Below are positions 23,274 to 32,727 of a stretch of 64,000 nt of DNA, piece by piece (position 1 is the first letter of the stretch; each line of letters starts with the position of its first letter). The notes under the pieces are model-generated. The model was not told where the DNA came from. It saw only the letters and a list, made by a program, of their open reading frames with translations, and did not search any database. Position numbers and translations under genes: made by a program. Source of the stretch: Sphingomonas endophytica. Lineage in GTDB: Bacteria; Pseudomonadota; Alphaproteobacteria; Sphingomonadales; Sphingomonadaceae. The stretch is taken from contig NZ_LDTB01000026.1 of the NCBI RefSeq assembly GCF_001476895.1, positions 1-64,000 on the forward strand, given 5' to 3'.

Positions 23274-24950
23274 ATGACCAAGCTGTTCGCCCGCTTCTTC
23301 GCCGTCCTGATGCTGTTCGCGCCGGTCGGCGTCGTCGCGCAGGGTGTCGTGTCCGCCGCCGATCCGCGTGCCAGCGCCGCCGGGCAGGAGATCCTGCAAG
23401 GCGGCGGTAGCGCCACCGATGCCGCGATCGCGATGGTGCTCGCGCTGGGGGTGGTCGAGCCGCAATCGAGCGGGGTCGGCGGCGGGGGATTGCTGCTGCA
23501 TCACGGCGGCAGGACGGGCGTGCTCGACACGCTTGACGGGCGCGAAACCGCCCCGGCGGCGGCGCGGCCCGATCGCTTCATCGGCCCCGACGGAAAGCCG
23601 CTGCCGTTCGTACAGGCATGGCCGGGCGGCTATTCGGTCGGGGTGCCCGGCACGCTGCGGCTGGCCGCGCTGGCGCATCGCAAATGGGGCAAGCTGCCGT
23701 GGCCGCGCCTGTTCGAGCCGGCGATCCGGCTGGCGGATCAGGGCTTCGTCGTGAACGCACGGCTGGCGTCGTCGCTGAAGCAGGTCGCGCCGGTGTGGAA
23801 GGACTTCCCCGAACTGCGCGCGCTGTATGCGATCGACGGGCGGCCGCTGCGCGAGGGCGACACGTTCCGCAACCCGACGCTGGCGGCGTTCCTGCGCCGC
23901 GTCGCGGCCGAGGGGGCGGAGGCGTTCTATAGCGGCGACAATGCCGCGACGGTGGCGCGGGCGGTGACGGAGGCGCCGCGCAATCCGGTGCCGCTGACCC
24001 CGACCGACCTGGCCGGCTATCAGGCGAAGCAGCGCCCCGGCGTATGCGGCCCGTATCGCACATGGACGGTGTGCGGCATGGGACCGCCGTCGTCGGGCGG
24101 GGTGACGGTGCTGCAGATCCTGGGGATGATCGAGCGCTTTCCGATCGCGCGCTGGGGCAAGGACGATGTGCGCAGCTGGCACGTGATCGGCGAGGCGATG
24201 CGGCTCGCCTATGCCGACCGCGACCGCTATCTGGGCGACAGCGACTTCGTGACGGTGCCGCTGCGGGGCATGATCGACCCGGCGTACCTGCGCGCGCGGT
24301 CGAAGCTGATCGACCTCGACCATGCGCGTACCTCCTACGAACCGGGCGTGCCGCCGGGGGCGGAAGCGCGGACCCACGCGCCGTCGAGCGAGGTGGCAGG
24401 CACGACGCATTTCGTCGCGGTCGACGACGATGGCGACGTCATGACCTGGACCAACACCGTCGAGAGCGCGTTCGGCAGCCAGCTGACCGTCAACGGCTAT
24501 ATCCTCAACAACGAGCTGACCGATTTCAGCTTCGTCCCCGAAAAGGACGGCCGGCCGGTCGCCAACGCGGTCGCGCCGGGCAAGCGCCCGCTGTCGTCGA
24601 TGTCGCCGACGATCGTCTACGACCGCGGCGGCAAGCCCGTCTTCGCGATCGGCGCGGCCGGCGGCAAGACGATCATCATGCAGGTGCTGAAGGCGCTGGT
24701 CGCCCATTTCGACTGGGGGCTGTCGGCGCAGGAGTCGATCGCGTTGGGGCAGGAATTCTTCAACGCCGACGGTCTGGTGCTGGAAGACGGCACCGCGCTG
24801 ACCGCGATGCGGGGGCCGCTGGAGACGCTGGGGCACCATGTCACGATCGCGAAGCTGGGGCTGAAGGCGAATGCGGTCGAGAAGCGGCCGGACGGGCAGT
24901 GGGCCGGCGCGGCCGACCCGCGCAGTCCGGGAAACTCGCTCCAGCAATAA
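23274..24950 (+). CDS. ggt: Gamma-glutamyltransferase, periplasmic
   Basis: A 558-residue Ntn-hydrolase that transfers or hydrolyses the gamma-glutamyl group of glutathione and related compounds. A signal peptide is clear at residues 1-23 (MTKLFARFFAVLMLFAP..VVAQ). The precursor should self-cleave before T377 in AGTTHFVAVD, giving a large and a small subunit. Other family blocks are SGVGGGGLL, GPPSSGG and the small-subunit NNELTDFS. The ATG at 23274 is chosen because it opens the signal peptide. Sulfur or glutathione scavenging is the likely role; cephalosporin-acylase-like activity exists in the superfamily. Confidence 0.93.
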   Translation: MTKLFARFFAVLMLFAPVGVVAQGVVSAADPRASAAGQEILQGGGSATDAAIAMVLALGVVEPQSSGVGGGGLLLHHGGRTGVLDTLDGRETAPAAARPDRFIGPDGKPLPFVQAWPGGYSVGVPGTLRLAALAHRKWGKLPWPRLFEPAIRLADQGFVVNARLASSLKQVAPVWKDFPELRALYAIDGRPLREGDTFRNPTLAAFLRRVAAEGAEAFYSGDNAATVARAVTEAPRNPVPLTPTDLAGYQAKQRPGVCGPYRTWTVCGMGPPSSGGVTVLQILGMIERFPIARWGKDDVRSWHVIGEAMRLAYADRDRYLGDSDFVTVPLRGMIDPAYLRARSKLIDLDHARTSYEPGVPPGAEARTHAPSSEVAGTTHFVAVDDDGDVMTWTNTVESAFGSQLTVNGYILNNELTDFSFVPEKDGRPVANAVAPGKRPLSSMSPTIVYDRGGKPVFAIGAAGGKTIIMQVLKALVAHFDWGLSAQESIALGQEFFNADGLVLEDGTALTAMRGPLETLGHHVTIAKLGLKANAVEKRPDGQWAGAADPRSPGNSLQQ

Positions 24951-24993
24951 CGCACTACGCCAGAACGATAAAAAGAAGCACGCGGGAGAGGAT

Positions 24994-26781
24994 ATGCGGC
25001 GGCTCGAACATTTTCCCAATCTCGTCACGATGTTCTTCGCGCGCGCCGCCGAAAAGGGCGATGCGCCGTTCCTGTGGCAGAAGCGGGACGGCGCGTGGGT
25101 GGCGACAAGCTGGCGTGCGGCGGCGGAGACGGTGGCGCGGCTGGCCACCGGGTTGCGCGCGATCGGACTGGAACGCGGCGACCGCGTGATGCTGGTCAGC
25201 GAAAACCGCCCCGAATGGTGCATCGCCGATCTGGCGATCATGGCCGCCGGGTGCGTGACCGTTCCGACCTATACCACCAACACCGAGCGCGACCACGCGC
25301 ACATCATCGAGAATTCGGGCGCGAAGGCGGTGATCGTCTCCACCGCGAAGCTGGCCCGCGCGTTGATGCCCGCGATCCTCCATTCGATCCGCCCGCAGAT
25401 GCTGATCGGGATCGAGCCGATGCGGCTGGGCCAGGCGGCGATCGACGTGTTCGACTGGCAGACGTTGATCGACCAGCATCCCGCCGAAGCGGCGACGGTC
25501 GCGGCGCAGGCCGATTTCGCGCGCACCGACCTGGCGTGCCTGATCTACACCAGCGGCACCGGCGGCGCGCCGCGCGGGGTGATGCAGCACCACGGCGCGA
25601 TCCTGCACAATGTCGCGGGCTGCTCGGCGGTGGTGGCGGAGGATTTCGGCTGGGGCGACGAGGTGTTCCTGTCGTTCCTGCCGCTCAGCCACGCCTATGA
25701 GCATACCGGCGGGCAGCATTTCCCGATCGGGATGGGCGGGCAGATCTATTATGCCGAGAGCCTCGACAAGCTGGCCGCGAATATCGAGGAAGTGCGCCCG
25801 ACGATCATGTTCGTCGTGCCGCGCCTGTTCGAGGTGCTGCGCACCCGCATCTCGAAGGCGATCGCGAAACAGGGCGGGATGCCGGCGAAGCTGCTCGCCG
25901 CCGCGCTGGATATCGGGGCGAAGCGCGATGCGGGAACGCTGCGGCTGACCGACCGGCCCAAGGCGCTGCTGGTCGATGCGCTGTTCAAGCCCAAGATCGC
26001 GCGCAAGTTCGGCGGGCGGATGAAGGCGATGATCTCCGGCGGCGCGCCGCTGACGCCCGAGGTGGGCGTGTTCTTCCAGTCGCTCGGCGTCTGCTTCCTG
26101 CAAGGATACGGACAGACCGAGGCCGCGCCGGTCATCTCGTGCAACCGCCCGAGCGTCGGCGTGACGATGGATTCGGTCGGGCCGCCGCTGGCCGATACCG
26201 AGGTGCGGATCGCCGAGGATGGCGAGATCCTGGTGCGCGGCGAACTGGTGATGCAGGGTTACTGGCGCAACGAGGCGGAGACGGCGCGCGTCCTGAAGGA
26301 TGGCTGGCTGCACACCGGCGACATCGGCGAGATCGACGCGGGCGGGCGGATACGGATCACCGACCGCAAGAAGGACCTGATCATCAACGACAAGGGCGAG
26401 AATGTCGCGCCGCAGAAGGTGGAGGGGCTTCTGACGCTCCAGCCCGAGATCGGGCAGGCGATGATCGCGGGCGACCGGCGGCCGCATATGGTCGCGGTGC
26501 TGGTGCCCGATGCCGAGTGGAGCGCGGAATGGGCGGCCGCGAACGGCAAGCGCGGAGCGGTGCTGGCGGAAGACCCGGCGTTTCGTTCGGCCGTACAAGC
26601 GGCGGTCGATCGGACGAATGCGGTGCTGTCGGTGACCGAGCGGGTACGGCGGTGGATACTGGCGGACGAACCGTTCGGGATCGAGAACGAACAGCTGACG
26701 CCGAGCTTGAAGATCCGGCGGCATGTGTTGCGGCAGGTATATGGGGCGCGGCTGGATGCGCTTTATGGGGTGGGAGCTTAG
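24994..26781 (+). CDS. AMP-dependent long-chain acyl-CoA synthetase/ligase
   Basis: A 595-residue ANL-superfamily ligase that activates fatty or other carboxylic acids through an acyl-adenylate. The P-loop is visible as YTSGTGGAPRGVM, followed by GYGQTEAAPV and the hinge and lid RITDRKKDLIINDKGENV with the late catalytic Lys region after it. It resembles the FAA1/long-chain group that has a bacterial cytosolic form. The start ATG has GGGAGAGGAT immediately before it. It is 43 bases after ggt but probably serves an unrelated pathway. Chain length preference cannot be read. Confidence 0.9.
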   Translation: MRRLEHFPNLVTMFFARAAEKGDAPFLWQKRDGAWVATSWRAAAETVARLATGLRAIGLERGDRVMLVSENRPEWCIADLAIMAAGCVTVPTYTTNTERDHAHIIENSGAKAVIVSTAKLARALMPAILHSIRPQMLIGIEPMRLGQAAIDVFDWQTLIDQHPAEAATVAAQADFARTDLACLIYTSGTGGAPRGVMQHHGAILHNVAGCSAVVAEDFGWGDEVFLSFLPLSHAYEHTGGQHFPIGMGGQIYYAESLDKLAANIEEVRPTIMFVVPRLFEVLRTRISKAIAKQGGMPAKLLAAALDIGAKRDAGTLRLTDRPKALLVDALFKPKIARKFGGRMKAMISGGAPLTPEVGVFFQSLGVCFLQGYGQTEAAPVISCNRPSVGVTMDSVGPPLADTEVRIAEDGEILVRGELVMQGYWRNEAETARVLKDGWLHTGDIGEIDAGGRIRITDRKKDLIINDKGENVAPQKVEGLLTLQPEIGQAMIAGDRRPHMVAVLVPDAEWSAEWAAANGKRGAVLAEDPAFRSAVQAAVDRTNAVLSVTERVRRWILADEPFGIENEQLTPSLKIRRHVLRQVYGARLDALYGVGA

Positions 26782-26788
26782 CTCGCCA

Positions 26789-26914
26789 CCGTCGCCCCTG
26801 CGCAGGCAGGGGCCTATCGCTCTGTCCTAGGGCGGTGCGATCGGTTGATCGCACCACCGCGTAGACAGCGCATGGGGCGGCAGACATAGGCCCCTGCCTG
26901 CGCAGGGGCGACGG
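26789..26914. repeat. Perfect 29-base inverted repeat with central hairpin
   Basis: The left arm (26789-26817) and the right arm (26886-26914) are exact reverse complements over 29 bases, containing CGCCCCTGCGCAGGCAGGGG. Between them a second hairpin, GGTGCGATC-GGTT-GATCGCACC, sits at 26834-26855. The element fills the gap between the acyl-CoA ligase and the GIY-YIG gene and ends 2 bases from the GIY-YIG stop. Confidence 0.95.
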
Positions 26915-26916
26915 AA

Positions 26917-27210
26917 CTACATGTTGATGTCGGCCCACAAGTCGCGCCAGTCGGGATTGACGCTGCCGATCAGGTTCAGTTTCCACGCGCGCTTCCATTT
27001 CTTCAGCGCTTTCTCGCGGGTGATGGCCTCCAGCATCGTGTCATGCGATTCCACGTACACCAGTCGCGTCAGGCCATGTTCCTTGCAGAAGTCCGATCCC
27101 CTGCCCTCGCGATGTTGTTGAATGCGCGCGGCGAGGTGCGCGGTGACGCCGATATAGAGCGTGCCGCTGGGGGCGTTGGTCATGATGTAGACCCATGCCA
27201 TCAGCGGCAT
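26917..27210 (-). CDS. Small GIY-YIG domain protein (YhbQ/UPF0213-like)
   Basis: A 97-residue protein consisting of a single GIY-YIG nuclease domain. The hallmark tyrosines appear as WVYIMTN and GTLYIGVT, followed by the Arg in AARIQQH, His in QQHREG, and the family KALKKWKRAWK. Proteins of this size are common, often in several copies per genome, and their biological role is unclear. The start could be ATG 27210 or 27201. It lies between copies of the same palindromic repeat on both sides, which is unusual and suggests the gene and repeats moved together. Confidence 0.9.
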   Translation of the reverse strand: MPLMAWVYIMTNAPSGTLYIGVTAHLAARIQQHREGRGSDFCKEHGLTRLVYVESHDTMLEAITREKALKKWKRAWKLNLIGSVNPDWRDLWADINM

Positions 27211-27227
27211 CTCGCGTCGGGAGAGCG

Positions 27228-27255
27228 ATAGGCCCCTGCCTAAGCAGGGGCGACG
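27228..27255. repeat. Half copy of the 26789-26914 repeat
   Basis: ATAGGCCCCTGCCTAAGCAG followed by GGGCGACG matches the right arm of the 26789-26914 element with two base changes. It lies between the GIY-YIG start (18 bases away) and the stop of the M16 peptidase gene (1 base away). Only one arm is present here. Confidence 0.9.
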
Positions 27256-27256
27256 A

Positions 27257-30172
27257 TCACTTTCCCTTCGGTACCACCGCCATCGTCCAGTCCTTGTCGG
27301 GACGCAGATACTTCGCCGCGGTCGCCTGCAGCGACGCCGGCGTGATCTGCGTCATGTCGCCGACCAGCGACTGGCTGGCCTCGATCCGCTTCGGGTCGAA
27401 CGTGCCGCCGCTGGTCTGTAGCAGCCAGAACTGGTTCCCCGACGACGCGCGCGCCATATATTGCAGCATCGGGACGATCGTGCGGCGCAGTTCGTCCTCG
27501 CTGACCGGGGTCGAGACCAGTTCCGCCGCGATCTGGCGCGAGAGCTGGAAGAACAGCGGCACCTTGTCGGGCGCGACCTTGCCGATCGCGATCAGGCGGC
27601 CGCCGCCGGGCTGGCCGACCGGCCACTGGCTCTGTGCGCTGGGCGAATAGCTGGCCCCCGCGACCGAGCGCAGGCGATCGAACAATCGGTCGTTGAACAC
27701 CGCGGCCAGCACGTCGAGCCGCCGCTGCTCGGCATGGTCCGCCGATCCGCCGCCGGTCGGCCAGGCGATCACCGCCGCCGCCTGATTGTCGTCGCCGTCG
27801 TGCGTGCGCAGCACCGGGGTGGCGTTATGCGCGGGGAAGCGCACCTGCGGTGAGCGGGGCGGCTCCATCCTGCGGGGGTTCAGCGCGCCGAAGCTCTTCG
27901 CCACCGCCGCGATCGCCTCCTCCGGCTTCACGTCGCCGAACACGTCGACCTCGATCGGGCCGGTCGCGAGCAACGGTTGCCAGAGCTTCCGGAACGCGCC
28001 CGCGTCCAGCTTCTCGATCTCGGCCAGCGACGGCACGCCCCAGCGCGGATCGCCATCGCGCAGCAGCCCTTCCAGATCGCGCGCCAGCACGCCGTCAGGC
28101 GAGGAGGACAGCCCGGCATAACCCGCCAGCATCGCCGCGCGCGCGCGCGCCACCGGCGCCTTGTCCCAGCGCGGCGCGGCCAGCTTGGCGGCCATCAGCG
28201 TCAGATTGTCGGCATAGTCGCCCGGCGTGGTCTGCGCCCCGAACAGGAACGCATCGTCGCCGATGTCGAAATCGAGCCCCATGCGCCGCCCGGTGGTGAG
28301 CTGATCGAGGTCGCTCTGGTCCAGCTTGCCGATCCCGCTGGCGATCAGCGCATTGTCGCCCGCCCAAGCCGCGGTCGGCCGATCCGACGGTAGCGCCTGA
28401 TAGCCGCGCCCGAACCGGACGCGCAGGTACACGCGCCCCGTCTCCGAGGCGTTGGGGTAGATCAGCGCGCGCACCCCGTTGGCGAACGTCACCTGCTCCA
28501 TCGGCGGGTCGCCGACGCGGGTCTTGGCCAGCACCGTGCCCGGCTGCCCCAGCTTCGGCACGCGCGAGAAATCGACCGCCGCCTGTTCGGTGCGCTTGCC
28601 GACCAGCTTCGACACGTCGGCCTTCATCGCCGCCGCCAGCCGCGCGGCGGCGGTCGGATCGGCGGTGCGGGTGTTGACGAGCGCGCGGCTGGCGTCGCCC
28701 TTGAAGAGGCGGTTGGTCGATTCGATGATCGCGGCGGGCGTGAACATGCCCTTCGCGCGCGCCTGTTTCAGGATGTCGTAGCTGGTCTGCGGCCCAGCGA
28801 CCGTTTCGCGGATGTCGAGCGCGCTGACCATGTCGTCGGCCTGTTTCGACCCCGCCTCGACCCGCGCGGTATCGACGTCGTTCTTCATCGCCGCATCGTA
28901 TTCGGCGAGCTCGCGATCGATCTCGCCCTGCGTCGGCGGGTTGACCATCGCGTCGGCGACGACCGCGCGCACGTCCTTGAGCGCCGCCTCCCAGTCGTTG
29001 CCGATCGGGATGACGTTCATGAACGTGCCGTTGGCGGAGCGCGACACGTCGTCGAGGCTGACCGACGCCTGGAGGAAGCTGCCCCCGGCGCGCGCACGCG
29101 TCTCCAGCCGGCGATTGATGACGCGCAGCGCCAGCATGTCGACCATCCGCTTCTGGTTGAAGACGATCGTGTCGCTCTGATATTTCCACGGACGCAGCAC
29201 GGCGGTGGCGACGACCGCCGGCAGCGAGGGTTCGGCGACCGTCCTCGCCACCGGCTCACCCGCCTTGGGGGTGCCGAAATCCGGATCGGCGGGGTTCGCC
29301 CCCTTGCCCTGCCAGCCGCCGAAATTCTTCACGACCAGCCGCGCCGCGACATCCGGGTCGATGTCGCCGGAGATGATGACCACCGCGCGCGACGGACGAT
29401 ACCAGCGATCGTGGAACGCCTGCACGGTGGCCGGCGTCGCGGCTTCCAGCGTCTTGATCGTGCCGATCGGCGAGCGGCTGGCGAGCGGCTGTCCGGCGAA
29501 GAAGGTTTCGCGGATCGCATCGCCGTAGCGGACCTGCGGCCCCGGCGCCTCGCGCTGTTCGGCCAGCACCGCCGGCCGCTCCGCCGCCAGCCCGGCGTCG
29601 GTGATCGCGGGCGCGGCCATCATGCCGGAGAAGATCTTCAGGCTTTCGTCCAGCTTCACGTCGGTCGCGCCGGGCAGGTCGAGCTTGTAGACGGTCTGGG
29701 TCGGAGTGGTGGAGGCGTTGGAATCGCTGCCGAACGTCGCGCCGAACCGCTGCCACACGCGCTTCGCCTCACCATCGGGCACGTATTTGGAGCCGCGGAA
29801 CGACAGATGCTCGATCAGGTGCGCGAAGCCCTGTTCGGCATCGGTTTCATAAAGGGAGCCGGCATCGATCCGCACCCGCACCGCCACCTGCCCCGGCGGC
29901 ACCGCGTTGCGGCGGACGGCATAGCGCAGCCCGCTGGGCAATGCGCCGAAATGCCAGTTGGGATCGGGCGGGATATCCGAATCGGCGAACAGCCACGGTC
30001 GCGTATCGACCGTGACCGGCGCGGTCGCCCGCGTCGGCACCGCCTTCGGCGGCAACGTTCTGGAGACCGGCGCCGCGCGACGCGCACGCTGCTGCGCGGG
30101 AAGCGGCAGCGCGACGGAGACGAGCAGGAGGGCGACGAGCGGCTTCGCGAGCACGCGCGAATAAGGATGCAT
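27257..30172 (-). CDS. Secreted M16 family zinc peptidase, two-repeat
   Basis: A 971-residue insulinase-type peptidase with a signal peptide (MHPYSRVLAKPLVALLLVSV) ending near residue 28. The zinc-binding HxxEH is H118-L-I-E-H122 in the N-terminal M16 domain, with the distal Glu region downstream; a second, catalytically inactive M16 half follows, as usual for single-chain members. A Pro/Arg/Ala-rich linker at about residues 28-58 joins signal and domain. The true start is the ATG at 30172 rather than eight codons earlier, because it opens the signal peptide. Likely periplasmic peptide degradation. Divergent from nfu. Confidence 0.92.
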   Translation of the reverse strand: MHPYSRVLAKPLVALLLVSVALPLPAQQRARRAAPVSRTLPPKAVPTRATAPVTVDTRPWLFADSDIPPDPNWHFGALPSGLRYAVRRNAVPPGQVAVRVRIDAGSLYETDAEQGFAHLIEHLSFRGSKYVPDGEAKRVWQRFGATFGSDSNASTTPTQTVYKLDLPGATDVKLDESLKIFSGMMAAPAITDAGLAAERPAVLAEQREAPGPQVRYGDAIRETFFAGQPLASRSPIGTIKTLEAATPATVQAFHDRWYRPSRAVVIISGDIDPDVAARLVVKNFGGWQGKGANPADPDFGTPKAGEPVARTVAEPSLPAVVATAVLRPWKYQSDTIVFNQKRMVDMLALRVINRRLETRARAGGSFLQASVSLDDVSRSANGTFMNVIPIGNDWEAALKDVRAVVADAMVNPPTQGEIDRELAEYDAAMKNDVDTARVEAGSKQADDMVSALDIRETVAGPQTSYDILKQARAKGMFTPAAIIESTNRLFKGDASRALVNTRTADPTAAARLAAAMKADVSKLVGKRTEQAAVDFSRVPKLGQPGTVLAKTRVGDPPMEQVTFANGVRALIYPNASETGRVYLRVRFGRGYQALPSDRPTAAWAGDNALIASGIGKLDQSDLDQLTTGRRMGLDFDIGDDAFLFGAQTTPGDYADNLTLMAAKLAAPRWDKAPVARARAAMLAGYAGLSSSPDGVLARDLEGLLRDGDPRWGVPSLAEIEKLDAGAFRKLWQPLLATGPIEVDVFGDVKPEEAIAAVAKSFGALNPRRMEPPRSPQVRFPAHNATPVLRTHDGDDNQAAAVIAWPTGGGSADHAEQRRLDVLAAVFNDRLFDRLRSVAGASYSPSAQSQWPVGQPGGGRLIAIGKVAPDKVPLFFQLSRQIAAELVSTPVSEDELRRTIVPMLQYMARASSGNQFWLLQTSGGTFDPKRIEASQSLVGDMTQITPASLQATAAKYLRPDKDWTMAVVPKGK

Positions 30173-30336
30173 CAGGCGATTGTAGGGTGCGCGCACGCCC
30201 CCGGCAACGCCCCCCGCGCCGAAAGCGCGCCGCCGCGCCCGGGCACGAAGCGCGCGTCGGGCAGCTATGCCGGGCGAAACGAAGGCTTTCGCACCCTGCG
30301 CTTGATCCCCTTGCGGCCACGCGCCACATGGGCGTC

Positions 30337-30909
30337 ATGCTGATCGAGACCGAAGCCACGCCGAACCCGGCGACGCTCAAGTTCCTGCCCGGCCGCGTCG
30401 TCATGGACGCCGGCACGCGCGACTTCGCGACCCCGGAAGAGGCGGAGGCCAGCCCGCTGGCCGATGCGCTGTTCGGGCTGGGCGACGTGACCGGCGTATT
30501 CTTCGGGCGCGATTTCGTCTCCGTCACCGCCGCGCCGGGCGCGGAATGGCGCGACCTGAAGCCTGACGTGCTCGCGGTCCTGATGGATCATTTCACCGCG
30601 CAGATGCCGCTGTTCCGCACCGGCGGCGCCGGGTTCAGCGTGCCGGCCGAGGAAGAGGCGTTCACCGACGATCCCGCCGACGCCGACATCGTCGCGCAGA
30701 TCAAGGACCTGATCGAGACGCGCGTCCGCCCGGCGGTGGCGAACGACGGCGGCGACATCGTCTATCGCGGCTTCGACAAGGGCAAGGTGTACCTGCGGAT
30801 GCAGGGCGCGTGCGCGGGCTGCCCGTCGTCGAGCGCGACGCTGAAGAACGGCATCGAGCAACTGCTGCGCTATTACGTGCCCGAAGTGACCGAGGTGCGC
30901 GCGGTCTGA
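30337..30909 (+). CDS. Fe-S carrier protein Nfu (NifU-like)
   Basis: A 190-residue protein with the N-terminal Nfu domain ([14 protein letters not shown] at about residues 7-20) and the C-terminal NifU-like domain with the cluster-binding CxxC in [13 protein letters not shown]. It delivers [4Fe-4S] clusters to target proteins, complementing the suf operon 9 kb away. An ATG at 30328 would add three residues; I prefer 30337 because related proteins begin MLIETE or MFIQTE. It is divergent from the M16 gene. Confidence 0.93.
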   Translation: MLIETEATPNPATLKFLPGRVVMDAGTRDFATPEEAEASPLADALFGLGDVTGVFFGRDFVSVTAAPGAEWRDLKPDVLAVLMDHFTAQMPLFRTGGAGFSVPAEEEAFTDDPADADIVAQIKDLIETRVRPAVANDGGDIVYRGFDKGKVYLRMQGACAGCPSSSATLKNGIEQLLRYYVPEVTEVRAV

Positions 30910-30947
30910 CCGCGCGCCCTGCCCTTCCCCGACAAACGGAGTTTCCG

Positions 30948-31541
30948 ATGGCCGCCCCGCTCGACGACGCCGCGCTGGACCAGCTGTTCCGCACCGCGCG
31001 CACCTTCAACCATTATCGCGACGAGCCGGTGGGCGAGGACACGCTGCGCGCGATCTGGGACCTGATGAAGATGGGGCCGACCTCGGCCAACCAGCTTCCC
31101 GCGCGGCTGGTGTGGTGCGTGTCGGACGAGGCCAAGGCGACGCTGGCCGCCGCCGCATCGGACAGCAATGCGACGAAGATACTGAAGGCGCCGGTCAGCG
31201 TCGTGCTGGGCATGGACGTCGAGTTCCACGAACACCTGCCGACGCTCTACCCGCACGCCGACGCAAAAAGCTGGTTCGACGGCAATCGCGAACTGCGCGA
31301 GGCATCGGCGTTCCGCAACTCGTCGCTGCAGGGCGGCTATCTGATCCTCGCCGCGCGCGCGCTGGGCGTGGATGTCGGGCCGATGTCGGGCTTCGACGCC
31401 GGAGCGGTCGACAAGGCGTTCTTCGCCGACACGCCGAACGTGCGCGCGAACTTCATCGCCACGCTCGGCTATGGCGACACCGCGACGCTCCACCCGCGCA
31501 ACCCGCGTCCGGCGTTCGAGACGTTCAACCGCGTCGTTTGA
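30948..31541 (+). CDS. Nitroreductase family protein, malonic semialdehyde reductase type
   Basis: A 197-residue FMN-dependent oxidoreductase. The order [27 protein letters not shown] and the later [13 protein letters not shown] matches the RutE/YdfG-like branch that reduces malonic semialdehyde to 3-hydroxypropionate, a step tied to uracil breakdown in E. coli. No rut genes are visible nearby, so the in vivo substrate is open; general NADPH-nitroreductase activity is an alternative. It starts 38 bases after nfu with AAACGGAG upstream. Confidence 0.82.
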   Translation: MAAPLDDAALDQLFRTARTFNHYRDEPVGEDTLRAIWDLMKMGPTSANQLPARLVWCVSDEAKATLAAAASDSNATKILKAPVSVVLGMDVEFHEHLPTLYPHADAKSWFDGNRELREASAFRNSSLQGGYLILAARALGVDVGPMSGFDAGAVDKAFFADTPNVRANFIATLGYGDTATLHPRNPRPAFETFNRVV

Positions 31542-31554
31542 TCTGGCTTTGGGC

Positions 31555-32184
31555 ATGACCCGCACCCTGGTGATCGACACCGCGACCGCCGCCTGTTCGG
31601 TCGCGCTGTTCGAGGACGAACGGCTGGTGGCGCACGCGCATGACGTGGTCGGGCGCGGCCACGCCGAGCGGCTGGTGCCGATGATCGCCGCGCTGCCCGA
31701 TGGCGGGCGGGCCGGGCGCGTGCTGGTCGATGTCGGGCCGGGCAGCTTTACCGGGATCCGGGTCGGGATCGCCGCGGCGCGCGCGCTGGCCTTCGGCTGG
31801 GGCGCGGACATCGCGGGATATGGCGCGCCGTCGCTGGTCGCGGTCGCCGCGCTGGCCGACGACGATCGCCCGCTTGCGGTGGTGATGGAAGGCGGGCACG
31901 GTGAGGTCTTCATGCAGGGCTTCGTCGCTCCCTTCGCCGCGCTCGACGCACCCCGTTCGCTGACCCCGGCGGCGGCGCTGGCGGCGCTGGACGGGCGGCG
32001 CGCGGTCGGATCGGGGACGCGCTGGCTGACGACGCTCGACCCCGCCGTGGCCACCGACGAGGCGTTGCCGGATGCGCGCCACGCCCTGCTGATCCCGCCC
32101 GAAGCGCGCGCCTTGCCGCCGGTGCCCTTCTACGGCCGCGCGCCCGATGCGAAGCCGCCCGCCCCGAGGCCTGCCGCCGCATGA
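31555..32184 (+). CDS. tsaB: tRNA threonylcarbamoyladenosine biosynthesis protein TsaB
   Basis: A 209-residue ASKHA-fold protein that partners TsaD in making t6A37 of tRNA. The N-terminal DTATAACSVALF and the VGPGSFTGIRVG block are diagnostic. The start ATG lies 13 bases after the nitroreductase stop. The 3' end overlaps rimI by 4 bases (ATGA), the common tsaB-rimI pairing. Confidence 0.94.
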   Translation: MTRTLVIDTATAACSVALFEDERLVAHAHDVVGRGHAERLVPMIAALPDGGRAGRVLVDVGPGSFTGIRVGIAAARALAFGWGADIAGYGAPSLVAVAALADDDRPLAVVMEGGHGEVFMQGFVAPFAALDAPRSLTPAAALAALDGRRAVGSGTRWLTTLDPAVATDEALPDARHALLIPPEARALPPVPFYGRAPDAKPPAPRPAAA

Positions 32185-32660
32185 CGACGCGGGTGCGGCT
32201 GATCGAGCTGGCGCCCGGCGGTGCCGCCGATGCCGAGGCGGTGGACCGCATCATGGGCGCCGCCTTCGACCCGCGGTACGGCGAGGCGTGGACGCGCAGC
32301 CAGTGCATCGGGATTCTGGCCATGCCGGGCGTCTGGCTGACGCTCGCCCGCGTCGACGATGTGGTAGTCGGCTTCGCGCTGGTCCGCGCGATCATGGACG
32401 AGGCCGAACTGCTGCTGATCGCGGTCGATCCGGCGGCGCGGCGACGCGGCGTGGGGGCGGCGTTGCTGCGCGGGGTGATCGCGGAGTGCGACGGACGCGG
32501 CGTCGCGCGGCTGCATCTGGAGGTGCGCGCCAACAATCCGGCGGTGGCGCTGTACGCCGCGCACGGCTTCGTTCGCGCGGGCGTGCGGCGCGATTATTAT
32601 CGCGGCACGGGCGGCCAGACGCACGATGCCCACACCTACGCCCGCGACCTGCGCGCCTGA
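32181..32660 (+). CDS. rimI: Ribosomal-protein-alanine N-acetyltransferase RimI-like
   Basis: A 159-residue GNAT enzyme. The acetyl-CoA loop is RRRGVGAALL (about residues 74-83), preceded by the AELLLIAVDP strand. RimI acetylates the N-terminal Ala of ribosomal protein S18 in E. coli; here the assignment rests on GNAT type plus the direct ATGA overlap with tsaB. The C-terminal RRDYYRG fits the RimI tail pattern. Confidence 0.86.
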   Translation: MTTRVRLIELAPGGAADAEAVDRIMGAAFDPRYGEAWTRSQCIGILAMPGVWLTLARVDDVVVGFALVRAIMDEAELLLIAVDPAARRRGVGAALLRGVIAECDGRGVARLHLEVRANNPAVALYAAHGFVRAGVRRDYYRGTGGQTHDAHTYARDLRA

Positions 32661-32673
32661 CACGCTTCATCGT

Positions 32674-32701
32674 GTTGCGAGTCGGTAGCGCTTTTCGCAA
32701 C
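32674..32701. promoter_or_regulatory. Inverted repeat upstream of the Fur-family gene
   Basis: GTTGCGA and TCGCAAC (7-base perfect arms, 14-base spacer) lie 27 bases before the fur start. Such a position fits autoregulation, but the spacing is wider than a classic 19-base Fur box, so the assignment is tentative. Confidence 0.35.
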
Positions 32702-32727
32702 AAGCTAAATTCGGTACAGCCCCGACC

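Noticed and set aside
22902..25241. 779-codon minus-strand frame across pyrD-ggt
   Set aside because: It is antisense to two clear genes and low-complexity Arg-rich, a GC-driven shadow.
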